From positions 206,871 to 270,870 of the forward strand of contig NZ_FOAZ01000011.1 in assembly GCF_900109465.1 (NCBI RefSeq): a stretch of DNA of 64,000 nucleotides. Reading direction: 5' to 3'. Positions 45,079 to 53,964 of this stretch are shown piece after piece; position 1 is the stretch's first letter, and every line of letters begins with the position of its first letter. The translations under genes were made by a program, and so were the position numbers. The notes beneath the pieces are model-generated. The model had not been told where the DNA came from and did no database searches. It worked only from the letters and a program-made list of their open reading frames with translations. The DNA is from Streptacidiphilus jiangxiensis. Lineage in GTDB: Bacteria; Actinomycetota; Actinomycetes; Streptomycetales; Streptomycetaceae.

Positions 45079-46335
45079 CTGAGCACGCCCATCGCCGAGA
45101 GCCTGTCGATCCTGCTGCTCGCGGTCGTGCTCGTCTGCGCCGTCGTGCGGCCGTTCGGTTGGCCGGAGGCCGTCGTCGCGGTGCCCGCGGCCGGCCTGCT
45201 GGTCGCGCTGGGGGCCGTCACGCCCGCGCACGCCGCCACCGAGGCCGCGCGGCTCGGGCCGGTCATCGGGTTTCTCGCGGCGGTGCTGGTGCTCGCCCAG
45301 CTCTGTGCCGACGAGGGGCTCTTCGAGGCCTGCGGTGCGTGGATGGCGCGGACCGCCGCCGGCCGGTCGAGGCGCATGCTGGCACAGGTCTTCGTCGTCG
45401 CGGCGGTGACCACCGCCGTGTTGAGCCTCGACGCCACCGTCGTCCTGCTCACGCCCGTGGTCTTCGCGACCGCGACCCGGCTCGGCGCCCGCCCGAAGCC
45501 GCACGTCTACGCCTGCGCGCACCTGTCCAACTCCGCCTCCCTGCTCCTTCCGGTCTCCAACCTGACCAACCTGCTGGCGTTCACCGCGGCGGGCCTCAGC
45601 TTCACCCGCTTCACCGCGCTGATGGCGCTGCCCTGGCTGGTGGCCGTCGGCATCGAGTACGTGGTGCTGCGCCGGTTCTTCGCCGCCGACCTCGACGCGG
45701 GCGCGACCGAGCCGGATGCCGGGCCGCCGCCCGCGCTGCCGCTGTTCGCTCTCGTCACCGTCGCCTGCACGCTGGGTGGCTTCGTGCTCACCTCCGCGCT
45801 GGGGATCAACCCGGCCTGGGCGGCGACGGCAGGCGCCTTCGTCCTCGCGGTCCGCGCGCTGGTCCGCCGTCACACCACGCCGCGGGCGATCGTGCGCTCG
45901 GCCGCGTTGCCGTTCCTCGCGTTCGTACTGGGGCTCGGCATCGTCGTGCGGGCCGTGGTCGACAACGGGATGGCCACCGCCCTCGCCCATCTCGTGCCCG
46001 CCGGCACCGCGCTGCCCGCCCTGCTCGGCGTCGCGGCGCTCGCGGCGCTGCTCGCGAACGTCATCAACAACCTGCCCGCGACGCTGGTCCTGGTCCCGCT
46101 CGCAGCCCCGGCCGGACCCGGTGCGGTCCTCGCGGTGCTGTTGGGCGTCAACATCGGCCCCAACCTGACCTATGCCGGCTCCCTGGCGACGCTGCTGTGG
46201 CGGCGCATCGTGGGTGAGCACGGCGCGGAGGTGGAGCTGGGCGAGTTCACCCGCCTCGGGCTGCTCACCGTCCCGGCCGCACTCGTCGCCTCCGTCGTGG
46301 CGCTGTGGGGCGGGCTGCAGCTCATCGGGGTCTGA
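45079..46335 (+). CDS. ArsB/NhaD (SLC13/IT superfamily) ion transporter
   Basis: The 418-residue protein has about ten to twelve hydrophobic helices and family motifs around LDATVVLLTPVVFATA, SNSASLLLPVSNLTN and NVINNLPATLVL, typical of arsenite/citrate-type IT-superfamily permeases. No ars genes are near, so the substrate is open. No ATG, GTG or TTG precedes the first helix in frame. CTG at 45079 follows GAGGAG by five bases and gives LSTPIAESLSILLL, matching homologous starts. GTG at 45127 would cut the first helix. Confidence 0.85.
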   Translation: MSTPIAESLSILLLAVVLVCAVVRPFGWPEAVVAVPAAGLLVALGAVTPAHAATEAARLGPVIGFLAAVLVLAQLCADEGLFEACGAWMARTAAGRSRRMLAQVFVVAAVTTAVLSLDATVVLLTPVVFATATRLGARPKPHVYACAHLSNSASLLLPVSNLTNLLAFTAAGLSFTRFTALMALPWLVAVGIEYVVLRRFFAADLDAGATEPDAGPPPALPLFALVTVACTLGGFVLTSALGINPAWAATAGAFVLAVRALVRRHTTPRAIVRSAALPFLAFVLGLGIVVRAVVDNGMATALAHLVPAGTALPALLGVAALAALLANVINNLPATLVLVPLAAPAGPGAVLAVLLGVNIGPNLTYAGSLATLLWRRIVGEHGAEVELGEFTRLGLLTVPAALVASVVALWGGLQLIGV

Positions 46336-46482
46336 ACGTCCTGGTCTGTCCGCCACCTGTGGCGATCATGTCACGCCCGCGTCACAGACGTATCAGGGCG
46401 CAACCGGACGTTCGGGACTCTCGTCCTCGCGGAATGACGGCACGCACGAGACGTGCCGCGTCATCCCATGGGGGGATCCACC

Positions 46483-47163
46483 ATGACGACTGCCCGCATA
46501 CGCCCCGCCACCGTGACCGCGACGCTCCTGGCCTCGGCCTGCCTGTTGCTGACGGCCTGTCAGGGGTCGGGCACCTCGGCCGCCTCGGCCTCTGCTCCGA
46601 GCTCCGGCGCTTCCGCCGCCTCGTCTGCCTCCGCGGGCGCCGTGGCGGCCTCTCCCGTCTCCGACGGCGGCCCGGCGGCCACCGCGACGGCCTCCGCCGG
46701 GGTGCCCCTGGCCGTGGACCCGGTCCGCTGCACGGCCGAGTCGCTGACGGCATCGCCCGCCGAGGCACAGCCGTCCGACGCGGCCACCTCGACCTACGAC
46801 GACTTCGTCAAGCTGACCAACACCGGCGGGCACACCTGCACCCTGACGGGCTTCCCGACCGTCGCGGTGGCCGGCGAGGGCGACCCGACCCGCAACCGGC
46901 CGCTCAAGGTCACTCGGCGCGGCACCGCGCACCCGGTGCGCCTGGCGCCCGGCCACAGCGCGTGGCTGCGGCTGACCTTCCGCGTGGTGATGGGCGAGGC
47001 CGACGGCTACTGCGCCTCCGGCGCCACCCCCACGTCCGCACCGACGCTGGTGATCGGCGGCTTCGCCAACGGCGGGGCGATTCAGATCGGTTCCGTGAAC
47101 CGCGGGTTCGGCGAGTGCGACGACGTCGTCTGGGTTGCGCCCTTCCTCGGCACCCGCCCCTGA
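46483..47163 (+). CDS. DUF4232-type lipoprotein
   Basis: The 226-residue protein has a lipoprotein signal (TLLASACLLLTAC, lipobox LTAC with the acylated Cys near residue 26). A Ser/Ala-rich linker (30-75) and a DUF4232 domain follow, starting RCTAESLTA and containing LTNTGGHTCTLTGFPTV and FANGGAIQIGS. DUF4232 lipoproteins are abundant on the Streptomyces cell surface, with no known biochemical role. GGGGGA precedes the ATG. A strong hairpin follows the stop. Confidence 0.88.
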   Translation: MTTARIRPATVTATLLASACLLLTACQGSGTSAASASAPSSGASAASSASAGAVAASPVSDGGPAATATASAGVPLAVDPVRCTAESLTASPAEAQPSDAATSTYDDFVKLTNTGGHTCTLTGFPTVAVAGEGDPTRNRPLKVTRRGTAHPVRLAPGHSAWLRLTFRVVMGEADGYCASGATPTSAPTLVIGGFANGGAIQIGSVNRGFGECDDVVWVAPFLGTRP

Positions 47164-47176
47164 GCCCACCCCTTCG

Positions 47177-47199
47177 GCGGGGAGCGACGCGCTCCCCGC
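47177..47199 (+). terminator. Terminator hairpin after the DUF4232 gene
   Basis: GCGGGGAGCG and CGCTCCCCGC form a perfect 10-bp stem with an ACG loop, 14 bases after the stop codon. Confidence 0.75.
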
Positions 47200-47229
47200 T
47201 GTCGGTCGTGCCGGATAGGGTGGTCGGCG

Positions 47230-48210
47230 ATGGCCAGGAAACCTTCCGAAGATCTGCTCTCCCCGCTGACCGTGATCGTCGGGCAGGAGGAGCTGCTGCT
47301 CGACCGCGCCGTCGCGCAGACGGTCGCCGCGGCCCGCGCCGACGACCCGGACACCGACGTGCGCGATCTCGCGCCCGGCGCGCTCCAGCCCGGCATGCTG
47401 AGCGAGCTGACCAGCCCCTCGCTCTTCTCCGAGCGCAAGGTCATCGTCGTGCGCGCGGCGCAGGACGTGGGCGCGGACGTGGTCAAGGAGCTCAAGGCCT
47501 ACATCGAGGATCCGGCGCCGGACGTCCTGCTGCTGCTCGTCCACGCCGGCGGCGTGAAGGGCAAGGCGCTGCTGGAGGCGGGCAAGAAGGCCGGGGCGCG
47601 CGAGGTGGTGTGCCCCAAGCTGACCAAGCCCGCCGAGAAGCTCGCCTTCGTCCGCGCGGAGTTCCGCAGCGCGGGCCGGTCGGCCAGCGAGGACGCCTGC
47701 CGGGCCCTGCTGGACGCCGTGGGCGGCGATCTGCGGGAGCTGGCGAGCGCGGCCAGCCAGCTGGCCGCGGACACCGAGGGCACGATCGACGAGACGGTCG
47801 TCGCCCGCTACTACACCGGCCGGGCCGAGTCGACGGGCTTCCAGGTCGCGGACCTGGCGGTGGCCGGCCGCACGGCCGACGCCCTCGGCCAGCTCCGCTG
47901 GGCGCTGGCGGTGGGGGAGAAGCCCACGGGCATCGTCTTCGCGCTCGCCTCCGGCGTCCGCGCGATCGGCCGCGTCGCCACGGCGGACCGCTCGCTCCGT
48001 CCGGCGGATCTCGCCCGCGAGCTCGGCATGCCGCCGTGGAAGATCGACCGCGTCCGCCAGCAGATGCGCGGCTGGTCGGGCGACGGCGTCGCGACGGCGC
48101 TGCGGGCCATCGCCGAGGCGGACGCCGCGGTCAAGGGCGGCAGCGGCGACCCGGCGTACGCGCTGGAGCAGTGTGTCGTCGCCGTCGCCCAGGCCGCTCG
48201 AGCGCGATAG
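47230..48210 (+). CDS. holA: DNA polymerase III subunit delta
   Basis: The 326-residue protein has the delta-subunit architecture. It has an N-terminal ATPase-like fold without Walker motifs (LTVIVGQEELLLDRAV; SLFSERKVIVVRAAQD), a lid domain and a helical C-terminal collar domain (LRWALAVGEKPTGIVFAL). It opens the beta clamp within the clamp loader. TAGGGT (47216-47221) is eight bases from the ATG, so the message is likely leaderless. It is followed by palindromic repeat copy D. Confidence 0.95.
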   Translation: MARKPSEDLLSPLTVIVGQEELLLDRAVAQTVAAARADDPDTDVRDLAPGALQPGMLSELTSPSLFSERKVIVVRAAQDVGADVVKELKAYIEDPAPDVLLLLVHAGGVKGKALLEAGKKAGAREVVCPKLTKPAEKLAFVRAEFRSAGRSASEDACRALLDAVGGDLRELASAASQLAADTEGTIDETVVARYYTGRAESTGFQVADLAVAGRTADALGQLRWALAVGEKPTGIVFALASGVRAIGRVATADRSLRPADLARELGMPPWKIDRVRQQMRGWSGDGVATALRAIAEADAAVKGGSGDPAYALEQCVVAVAQAARAR

Positions 48211-48227
48211 CGCTTCAGCTTGGCCCG

Positions 48228-48371
48228 GTTGCACTCCCCAGGGGCGCGAGGAACTGCGCGAGAAACCACCCTGTGCGGATGGCCCTGCGCGTTGAGGACC
48301 ATCCGCACGTCAGTGGCTTGTCGCGCAGTTCCTCGCGCCCCTGGAGGCTGCGCCTCCTGAGGTGGTGCAAC
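48228..48371. repeat. Intergenic palindromic repeat, copy D (longest)
   Basis: The element starts GTTGCACTCCCCAGGGGCG and ends GGTGCAAC. Inside are GCGAGGAACTGCGCG and its complement, and a perfect inner pair GTGCGGATGG...CCATCCGCAC. The right end carries an extra GAGGCTGCGCCTCCTGAGG insertion that is itself palindromic. It lies 17 bases after the holA stop. Confidence 0.8.
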
Positions 48372-48390
48372 TGTCTCGCCTGCAAAACCA

Positions 48391-48430
48391 GAAAGGTCCC
48401 GCCCTCCCCGAAGGGAGCGCAGGACCTTTC
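48391..48430. terminator. Terminator hairpin between holA and rpsT
   Basis: GAAAGGTCC and GGACCTTTC form the outer stem, with GCCCTCCCC/GGGAG-rich pairing inside. On the minus strand the right arm reads as an A/T-flanked stem suited to terminating rpsT. Confidence 0.65.
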
Positions 48431-48554
48431 CGTCAGCTTCAGCTATGTGCAGCCCACCCGCGTGGCGAACGCAGGCCGCGTGGGCTGCGGGGTTGTGCGG
48501 CTCGGTCGGGGCGATTGAGAGGGATCGCGTCCGGCGAGCGGTAGATCAAGGGGT

Positions 48555-48821
48555 TCAGGCCTTGAGCGCGTCAACCTTGACAGCCAGCGCGGACTTCTTG
48601 TTCGCGGCCTGGTTCTTGTGGATGACGCCCTTGCTGACGGCCTTGTCCAGCTCACGGGACGCGGCGCGGGCCAGCTCCTGGGCCTTGGCGAAGTCGCCGG
48701 CCTCGACAGCCTCACGGGTCTTGCGGACGGCGGTCTTCAGCGAGGACTTGACAGCCTTGTTGCGCTGACGAGCCTTCTCGTTGGTCTTGATGCGCTTGAT
48801 CTGGGACTTGATGTTCGCCAC
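48555..48821 (-). CDS. rpsT: 30S ribosomal protein S20
   Basis: The 88-residue basic protein begins [20 protein letters not shown] and has the S20 pattern of Lys/Ala-rich helices ending [13 protein letters not shown]. It binds 16S rRNA early in 30S assembly. The start codon is GTG. It is monocistronic, placed convergent to holA and upstream of lepA in the standard actinobacterial order. A TTGACC in the region beyond the start (about 48911-48916 on the minus strand) could belong to its promoter. Confidence 0.97.
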   Translation of the reverse strand: MANIKSQIKRIKTNEKARQRNKAVKSSLKTAVRKTREAVEAGDFAKAQELARAASRELDKAVSKGVIHKNQAANKKSALAVKVDALKA

Positions 48822-48928
48822 GAATGAGCCTCAGTCTGAGTTGATTCTTCTGGGACTGCGTCGGCGCCGAGCCAGGTTAGAGGGCATGGCACAGCACAGA
48901 CACGAGGGTCAACGATATCAGACCCCGC

Positions 48929-49228
48929 TCACACCACCGACTCGCCGAAGTGTTCGACCAGCGGGAAGGGGTCGTAGAAGTGGTGCAGCAGCTCCCGCCA
49001 CTGCCCGTACTCCGCGGACTGCCGGAAGCCCTCGGTGTGGTCCTCCAGGGTCTCCCACTCCACCAGCAGCAGGAAGCGCGAGCCGCGGCCCTCGTCCACA
49101 CAGCGGCGCAGCTCCAGCGAGCGGAAGCCGCGCTGGACGGCGATCAGCGGGCGGGCCTGGGCGAACGCGGCGAGGAAGGCGTCCTCCTGGCCGGGGCGGA
49201 CGTCGAGCAGCGCGGATTCCATGATCAT
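48929..49228 (-). CDS. ABM-family (antibiotic biosynthesis monooxygenase fold) protein
   Basis: The 99-residue protein ([52 protein letters not shown]) matches the small ferredoxin-like ABM dimer fold. Proteins of this type include heme-degrading and quinol monooxygenases, but many are uncharacterised. Ligand residues cannot be assigned with confidence. It lies between rpsT and lepA, divergent from lepA. An ATG two codons later is a possible alternative start. Confidence 0.85.
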   Translation of the reverse strand: MIMESALLDVRPGQEDAFLAAFAQARPLIAVQRGFRSLELRRCVDEGRGSRFLLLVEWETLEDHTEGFRQSAEYGQWRELLHHFYDPFPLVEHFGESVV

Positions 49229-49315
49229 GACCCAGGATTCTGCACCAGCGCCACGCCATGGGACGATAGGTGGGAAGAACTGTGTCCCCGGCCGATCAGA
49301 AGAACTGGATCCTGC

Positions 49316-51190
49316 GTGTCAGCCATCCCTGTCAACGTTCCGCAGCCGAGCAAGACCGATCCGGCGCTGATCCGCAACTTCTGCATCATCGCCCACATCG
49401 ACCACGGCAAGTCCACGCTGGCCGACCGGATGCTGCAGATCACCGGTGTGGTCGACCCCCGGCAGATGCGCGCCCAGTACCTGGACCGGATGGACATCGA
49501 GCGCGAGCGCGGTATCACCATCAAGTCGCAGGCCGTGCGTCTGCCCTGGGCGCCGCTCACCGGTGCCGGCACCGGGACCACGCACATCCTGAACATGATC
49601 GACACGCCGGGCCACGTCGACTTCACCTATGAGGTCTCCCGCTCGCTGGCGGCCTGCGAGGGCACCCTCCTGGTGGTCGACGCCGCGCAGGGCATCGAGG
49701 CGCAGACCCTCGCCAACCTGTACCTGGCGCTGGAGAACGACCTCACGATCATTCCGGTGCTGAACAAGATCGACCTCCCGGCCGCGCAGCCGGAGAAGTA
49801 CGCGGAGGAGATCGCCCGGATCATCGGCTGCGAGCCCACCGACGTGCTGCGTGCCTCCGCCAAGACGGGTCTAGGCGTCGAGGACATCCTGGACGCGGTC
49901 GTCGAGAAGGTCCCGGCGCCGGTCGGCGTCAAGGACGCCCCCGCCCGCGCGATGATCTTCGACTCGGTCTACGACGCCTACCGCGGCGTGGTCACCTATG
50001 TCCGTGTCGTGGACGGCCAGCTCAACAAGCGCGAGCGCATCGCGATGATGTCGACCGGCGCCACCCACGAGCTGCTGGAGATCGGCGTCATCTCGCCGGA
50101 GCCCAAGGTGGCCGACGGCCTCGGCGTCGGCGAGGTGGGCTACCTGATCACCGGTGTGAAGGACGTCCGCCAGTCCCGCGTCGGTGACACCATCACCTCG
50201 ATGCACAAGGGCGCCACCGAGGCGCTCGGCGGCTACAAGGACCCGAAGCCGATGGTCTTCTCGGGCCTGTACCCGCTGGACGGCTCGGACTACCCGCTGC
50301 TGCGCGACGCGCTGGACAAGCTGCGCCTGAACGACGCCGCGCTGGTCTACGAGCCGGAGACCTCGGTCGCGCTCGGCTTCGGCTACCGCTGTGGCTTCCT
50401 CGGCCTGCTGCACCTGGAGATCATCCGGGAGCGCCTGGAGCGTGAGTTCAACCTCGACCTGATCTCCACCGCCCCGAACGTGGTCTACCGGGTGGTCATG
50501 GAGGACGGCACCGAGCACATCGTCACCAACCCGAGCGAGTTCCCGAGCGGCAAGATCGCCGAGGTGCACGAGCCGATCGTGCGCGGCACGATCCTGGCGC
50601 CCAACGAGTTCGTCGGCGCCATCATGGAGCTGTGCCAGGCCCGCCGCGGCGTGCTCCAGGGCATGGACTACCTCTCCGAGGACCGCGTCGAGATCCGCTA
50701 CAACCTGCCGCTCGCCGAGATCGTCTTCGACTTCTTCGACCAGCTGAAGTCCAAGACCCGCGGCTACGCCTCGCTCGACTACGAGCCCATCGGCGAGCAG
50801 AGCGCCAACCTGGTCCGCGTGGACATCCTGCTCCAGGGCGAGCAGGTCGACGCCTTCTCCGCGATCGTCCACCGCGACAAGGCCTACAGCTACGGCGTGA
50901 TGATGGCCGGCAAGCTGCAGAAGCTGATCCCGCGCCAGCAGTTCGAGGTGCCGATCCAGGCCGCCATCGGCTCGCGCGTCATCGCCCGTGAGACCGTCCG
51001 CGCGATGCGCAAGGACGTTCTGGCCAAGTGCTACGGCGGTGACATCTCCCGTAAGCGGAAGCTGCTGGAGAAGCAGAAGGAAGGCAAGAAGCGTATGAAG
51101 ATGGTCGGCCGCGTGGAGGTCCCGCAGGAGGCCTTCATCGCCGCGCTGTCGACCGACGACAACGCCGCCGCCGCGGAGAAGAAGAAGTAG
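49316..51190 (+). CDS. lepA: Elongation factor 4 (LepA)
   Basis: The 624-residue translational GTPase has G1 [14 protein letters not shown]2 RGITIKS, G3 DTPGH and G4 NKID. EF-G-like domains II, III and V follow, and the LepA-specific C-terminal domain ends KGGDIS-type [16 protein letters not shown]. It back-translocates or remodels stalled ribosomes. GTG at 49316 was chosen because it gives the short N-terminus V-S-A-I-P before the conserved [21 protein letters not shown]. The upstream frame overlaps the divergent ABM gene. Confidence 0.96.
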   Translation: MSAIPVNVPQPSKTDPALIRNFCIIAHIDHGKSTLADRMLQITGVVDPRQMRAQYLDRMDIERERGITIKSQAVRLPWAPLTGAGTGTTHILNMIDTPGHVDFTYEVSRSLAACEGTLLVVDAAQGIEAQTLANLYLALENDLTIIPVLNKIDLPAAQPEKYAEEIARIIGCEPTDVLRASAKTGLGVEDILDAVVEKVPAPVGVKDAPARAMIFDSVYDAYRGVVTYVRVVDGQLNKRERIAMMSTGATHELLEIGVISPEPKVADGLGVGEVGYLITGVKDVRQSRVGDTITSMHKGATEALGGYKDPKPMVFSGLYPLDGSDYPLLRDALDKLRLNDAALVYEPETSVALGFGYRCGFLGLLHLEIIRERLEREFNLDLISTAPNVVYRVVMEDGTEHIVTNPSEFPSGKIAEVHEPIVRGTILAPNEFVGAIMELCQARRGVLQGMDYLSEDRVEIRYNLPLAEIVFDFFDQLKSKTRGYASLDYEPIGEQSANLVRVDILLQGEQVDAFSAIVHRDKAYSYGVMMAGKLQKLIPRQQFEVPIQAAIGSRVIARETVRAMRKDVLAKCYGGDISRKRKLLEKQKEGKKRMKMVGRVEVPQEAFIAALSTDDNAAAAEKKK

Positions 51191-51209
51191 GTCTGATCCG
51201 CCCGGAGTT

Positions 51210-51242
51210 GAGGCCCCCACAGGTGAGACCTGTGGGGGCCTC
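51210..51242 (+). terminator. Terminator hairpin after lepA
   Basis: GAGGCCCCCACAGGT and ACCTGTGGGGGCCTC form a perfect 15-bp stem with a GAG loop. Confidence 0.88.
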
Positions 51243-51320
51243 GCCTTTGCCGTACGCGCGTGCGACTGCGGTAACCTCCCGGTGCCGATGGGGGCGGATC
51301 TACACCGACGGGGACAGGAC

Positions 51321-53237
51321 ATGACGCAGCAGGACGGATTCACAGATCCCAGGATGTTCAGCTCGGTCGGCCTCGACCGCCTGGGGGCCAAGCCGCTGCG
51401 TGCGACGGACCCGCGCCGGGTCGGCCCCTACGCGGTCGTCGCCGTGCTCGGCGGTGGCGGGATGGGCCGGATCTACTTGGGCCGCAACCTTGATGACGTG
51501 ACGTCAGCGCCGGCTGCCGTCAAGGTGATCCGGCCCGAGTACGCCGAGGACGAGGGCTTCCGCAGGCGCTTCGAGCGTGAGTCCGCCGCGCTCGCGCGGG
51601 TGCGCGGCGAGCAGGCCGCGGTGCTGCTCGGCAGCGGCTACGACGGCGACCTGCTGTGGATGGCCACCGAGTACATACCCGGGCCCACCCTCTCCGAGGC
51701 CGTGGCCGCGTCCGGCCCGCTCGGCGCGGCCGGCGCCTGGCGCCTCGCGCTCGACCTCGCCCAGGCCGTCACGGCGATGGAGCGGGTCGGTGTGGTCCAC
51801 CGGGACATCAAGCCGTCCAACGTCATCCTGGGTCCGGCCGGCTGCCGCGTCATCGACTTCGGCATCTCGCAGGCCGCCGACACCAGCGCCATCACCACCA
51901 CCGGCCAGCAGGTGGGCACCCCCGCCTACATGTCGCCCGAGCAGGTGCGCGGTCAGACCGTCGCCAGCTCCTCCGACGTGTTCGCGCTCGGCTCCGTCCT
52001 CGCCTTCGCGGTGACCGGCAACGGCCCCTTCGGCGACGGGACGAGCGTCGACGTGCTGCACCGCGTCGCCTTCGAGGAACCGAAGGAAGAGGTGCTGGCC
52101 CGGGTCGAGCAGGCCGACCCGCAGCTCGCCGAGCTCGTCCGCACGTGTCTCGACAAGGACCCGCAGGCCCGTCCGACCGCGTCCGAGGTGGCCGAGCGCG
52201 CGGCGCTGCGCCAAGTAGCGGCGCCGTGGCCGCCGGAGCTGAGCGCGACCGTCATGTCCCGCGTGGAGGTGGTCCAGGCCGTCCAGGCCCTCCCGCTCCC
52301 GGCGCCGGACGCGCCGCCGGCGCCGGTCGCCGACGACGGCACCCTGCTGCTCGGCCGCGCCACCGCCGCGGCGTCCGCGCCGTTCTCGCCGTCCGCACCG
52401 CCCACGCCGCCGACGGCGCAGGCGCCGCTGCACGGTCCGGTGCGGGCCACCCCGCCGACCGTGCCGGTGGTGCCGGAACCGCAGGCCCCCGCCCCGGTCC
52501 TGCCCTCCTACGTCTCCGTCGGCCCCGACACGGCACCCGGCGCGGCACCCGAGCCACGGCAGGGGCGCCGCCGCGGCGTCCTGCTCGCCGTCGGGGCGGT
52601 GCTCGCGGTGGCCGCGCTCACCGGTACCGCGATCGCCATGACCGGCGGCAACGGCAAGCCGGGCGGCTCGCAGACGGTCGCGCAGCAGGGCGGCGGCAGC
52701 AGCATGGACGGTGTGCCGGCGAGCCCGGGAGCCTCCGGTGCGGCGGGACCGTCCGCCACGGCGTCCACGGGGACCGCCGGTGTCCGCCCCTCGGGCCCGG
52801 CCGGCTCCACGGCGGCCCGTCCGGGCACGTCCGGCGCGGCGAGCGCTCCGGGGCAGCCGGGCGGGCCGGGCCCGGGCGGCTCCCCCGCGACCACCCCGGC
52901 CTCGCAGCAGACGACGCCCGCCGCGACGCACTCGTCGCCTCCGCCGCCGCCCAGCACCCCGAGCTGGGACCAGGCCTGCACCTACTACTCCGGGAGCGAG
53001 GAGACCGACATCCACGGTCACGGCAGCACCGCGGCGATCGAGGAGGTGCAGTGCCTGCTCCTCAACAGGGGAGGGCAGCTTGCGAACCTCATTTCGTCGT
53101 CAGGCGGCGTCGACGGTCAGTTCGGCCCTGGCACCCAGAAGGCCGTGGAGACCTTCCAGTCCTGCGTCGGCCTCAGCAACGACGGTGGCGTCGGTCCGTT
53201 GACCTGGCCCGTCCTGCGGGGAAGCAAGAACTGCTAG
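51321..53237 (+). CDS. Ser/Thr protein kinase with extracellular peptidoglycan-binding domain
   Basis: The 638-residue PknB-type kinase has a glycine loop (LGGGGMGRIYLG), ATP-binding K68, catalytic HRD162IKPSN and DFGIS. A Pro/Ala-rich juxtamembrane region, one transmembrane helix (about 420-440) and a 120-residue Gly/Ser/Pro linker follow. A C-terminal PG_binding_1-like domain (about 575-638; IEEVQCLLLNRG, VDGQFGPGTQKAVETFQ) ends the protein. The outside domain may tether or sense peptidoglycan and so control cytosolic phosphorylation. PASTA repeats are absent. GGGGA precedes the ATG by seven bases. Confidence 0.93.
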   Translation: MTQQDGFTDPRMFSSVGLDRLGAKPLRATDPRRVGPYAVVAVLGGGGMGRIYLGRNLDDVTSAPAAVKVIRPEYAEDEGFRRRFERESAALARVRGEQAAVLLGSGYDGDLLWMATEYIPGPTLSEAVAASGPLGAAGAWRLALDLAQAVTAMERVGVVHRDIKPSNVILGPAGCRVIDFGISQAADTSAITTTGQQVGTPAYMSPEQVRGQTVASSSDVFALGSVLAFAVTGNGPFGDGTSVDVLHRVAFEEPKEEVLARVEQADPQLAELVRTCLDKDPQARPTASEVAERAALRQVAAPWPPELSATVMSRVEVVQAVQALPLPAPDAPPAPVADDGTLLLGRATAAASAPFSPSAPPTPPTAQAPLHGPVRATPPTVPVVPEPQAPAPVLPSYVSVGPDTAPGAAPEPRQGRRRGVLLAVGAVLAVAALTGTAIAMTGGNGKPGGSQTVAQQGGGSSMDGVPASPGASGAAGPSATASTGTAGVRPSGPAGSTAARPGTSGAASAPGQPGGPGPGGSPATTPASQQTTPAATHSSPPPPPSTPSWDQACTYYSGSEETDIHGHGSTAAIEEVQCLLLNRGGQLANLISSSGGVDGQFGPGTQKAVETFQSCVGLSNDGGVGPLTWPVLRGSKNC

Positions 53238-53310
53238 GGCCTGGCTTCGAACCCGCGTCGGATCAGCGCGGGTTGTCCGGTGCGGCGCATCGCAGGGCGG
53301 AGGAAAGGCC

Positions 53311-53898
53311 CTAGCGCGGTGCCCGGCCCGACAGGGCCAGGGCGCGGGCGAATGTCGGGGCGTCGTCCGGCACCGTCACGGGTTCGGCGAAGCCGTCGTA
53401 CTGGCGGAACATCTCCGCCCACTGCTCGACCTGCCCGAGCAGGGCCGTGGCCGTCGTCTCGTCGAGGGTGTACGTCTGGCCGGAGGCCTCCGCGGCCTCC
53501 CAGCCGTGGAGGGCGAACTCCAGCATGATCATCCCGGCGATCGCCGTCGCAGGGACGGCGGAGTCGCCCATCGGCATGTCCCGCTCCCAGACGGAGGGGT
53601 CGGACCACGCCTGCAGGGCCTTGTCGACCTGCTGGGCGTAGGCCTCGGCCCAGCCGGGCTCCGCCGTGAAGTCGCGCTCGTACCACTCGGAGGGGACCGA
53701 GCCGCCCTCTGCGCGGAGTGCGAAGTTGTGGGCGGTCCACAGGATCAGGTGGTTCACGACGGCCCGCAGGTCCCACTCGGCCGACGGCGTCGCCGCGCCC
53801 AGCGTGGCGGGGTCGATGCCGCGCACGACGCGGACGGTCTCGGTGGCGGCGGCGTGGAGCGGGCCGTACAGCTCGGGAAGTTCGGACTTGGCGTTCAT
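53311..53898 (-). CDS. TIGR03086-family DinB/mycothiol-type metal-binding protein
   Basis: The 195-residue protein has a four-helix DinB-like fold with the expected histidines (AVVNHLILWTAH and LEFALHGWE). It resembles the mycothiol-dependent maleylpyruvate isomerase N-terminal family. It may bind metal and use mycothiol, the actinobacterial thiol; the substrate is unknown. On the minus strand TAACGT lies six bases before the ATG, so the mRNA is probably leaderless. It is divergent from the AraC gene over 66 bp. Confidence 0.88.
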   Translation of the reverse strand: MNAKSELPELYGPLHAAATETVRVVRGIDPATLGAATPSAEWDLRAVVNHLILWTAHNFALRAEGGSVPSEWYERDFTAEPGWAEAYAQQVDKALQAWSDPSVWERDMPMGDSAVPATAIAGMIMLEFALHGWEAAEASGQTYTLDETTATALLGQVEQWAEMFRQYDGFAEPVTVPDDAPTFARALALSGRAPR

Positions 53899-53904
53899 GC
53901 CCCG

Positions 53905-53957
53905 ACGTTACGGGTCGCGCGCCGCGCGGTCTTGAAGAAACGCGACAGACGTAGGGT
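53905..53957. promoter_or_regulatory. Back-to-back leaderless promoters of the DinB and AraC genes
   Basis: ACGTTA (53905-53910, TAACGT on the minus strand) lies six bases from the DinB start. TAGGGT (53952-53957) lies seven bases from the AraC start. The two promoters therefore fill the 66-bp gap, and a single bound regulator could control both. Confidence 0.5.
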
Positions 53958-53964
53958 GGCCGTC

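Larger units (their letters stand above)
48211..48554. other. holA-rpsT intergenic region (344 bp)
   Basis: The gap between these convergent genes holds palindromic repeat copy D, the GAAAGGTCC hairpin and a further imperfect hairpin around 48449-48488 (GCAGCCCAC...GTGGGCTGC). No ORF in it looks real. Confidence 0.75.

Noticed and set aside
45079-46335. Arsenic resistance operon
   Set aside because: The transporter resembles the ArsB/NhaD superfamily, but no arsR, arsC or arsA is nearby, so a substrate should not be implied.
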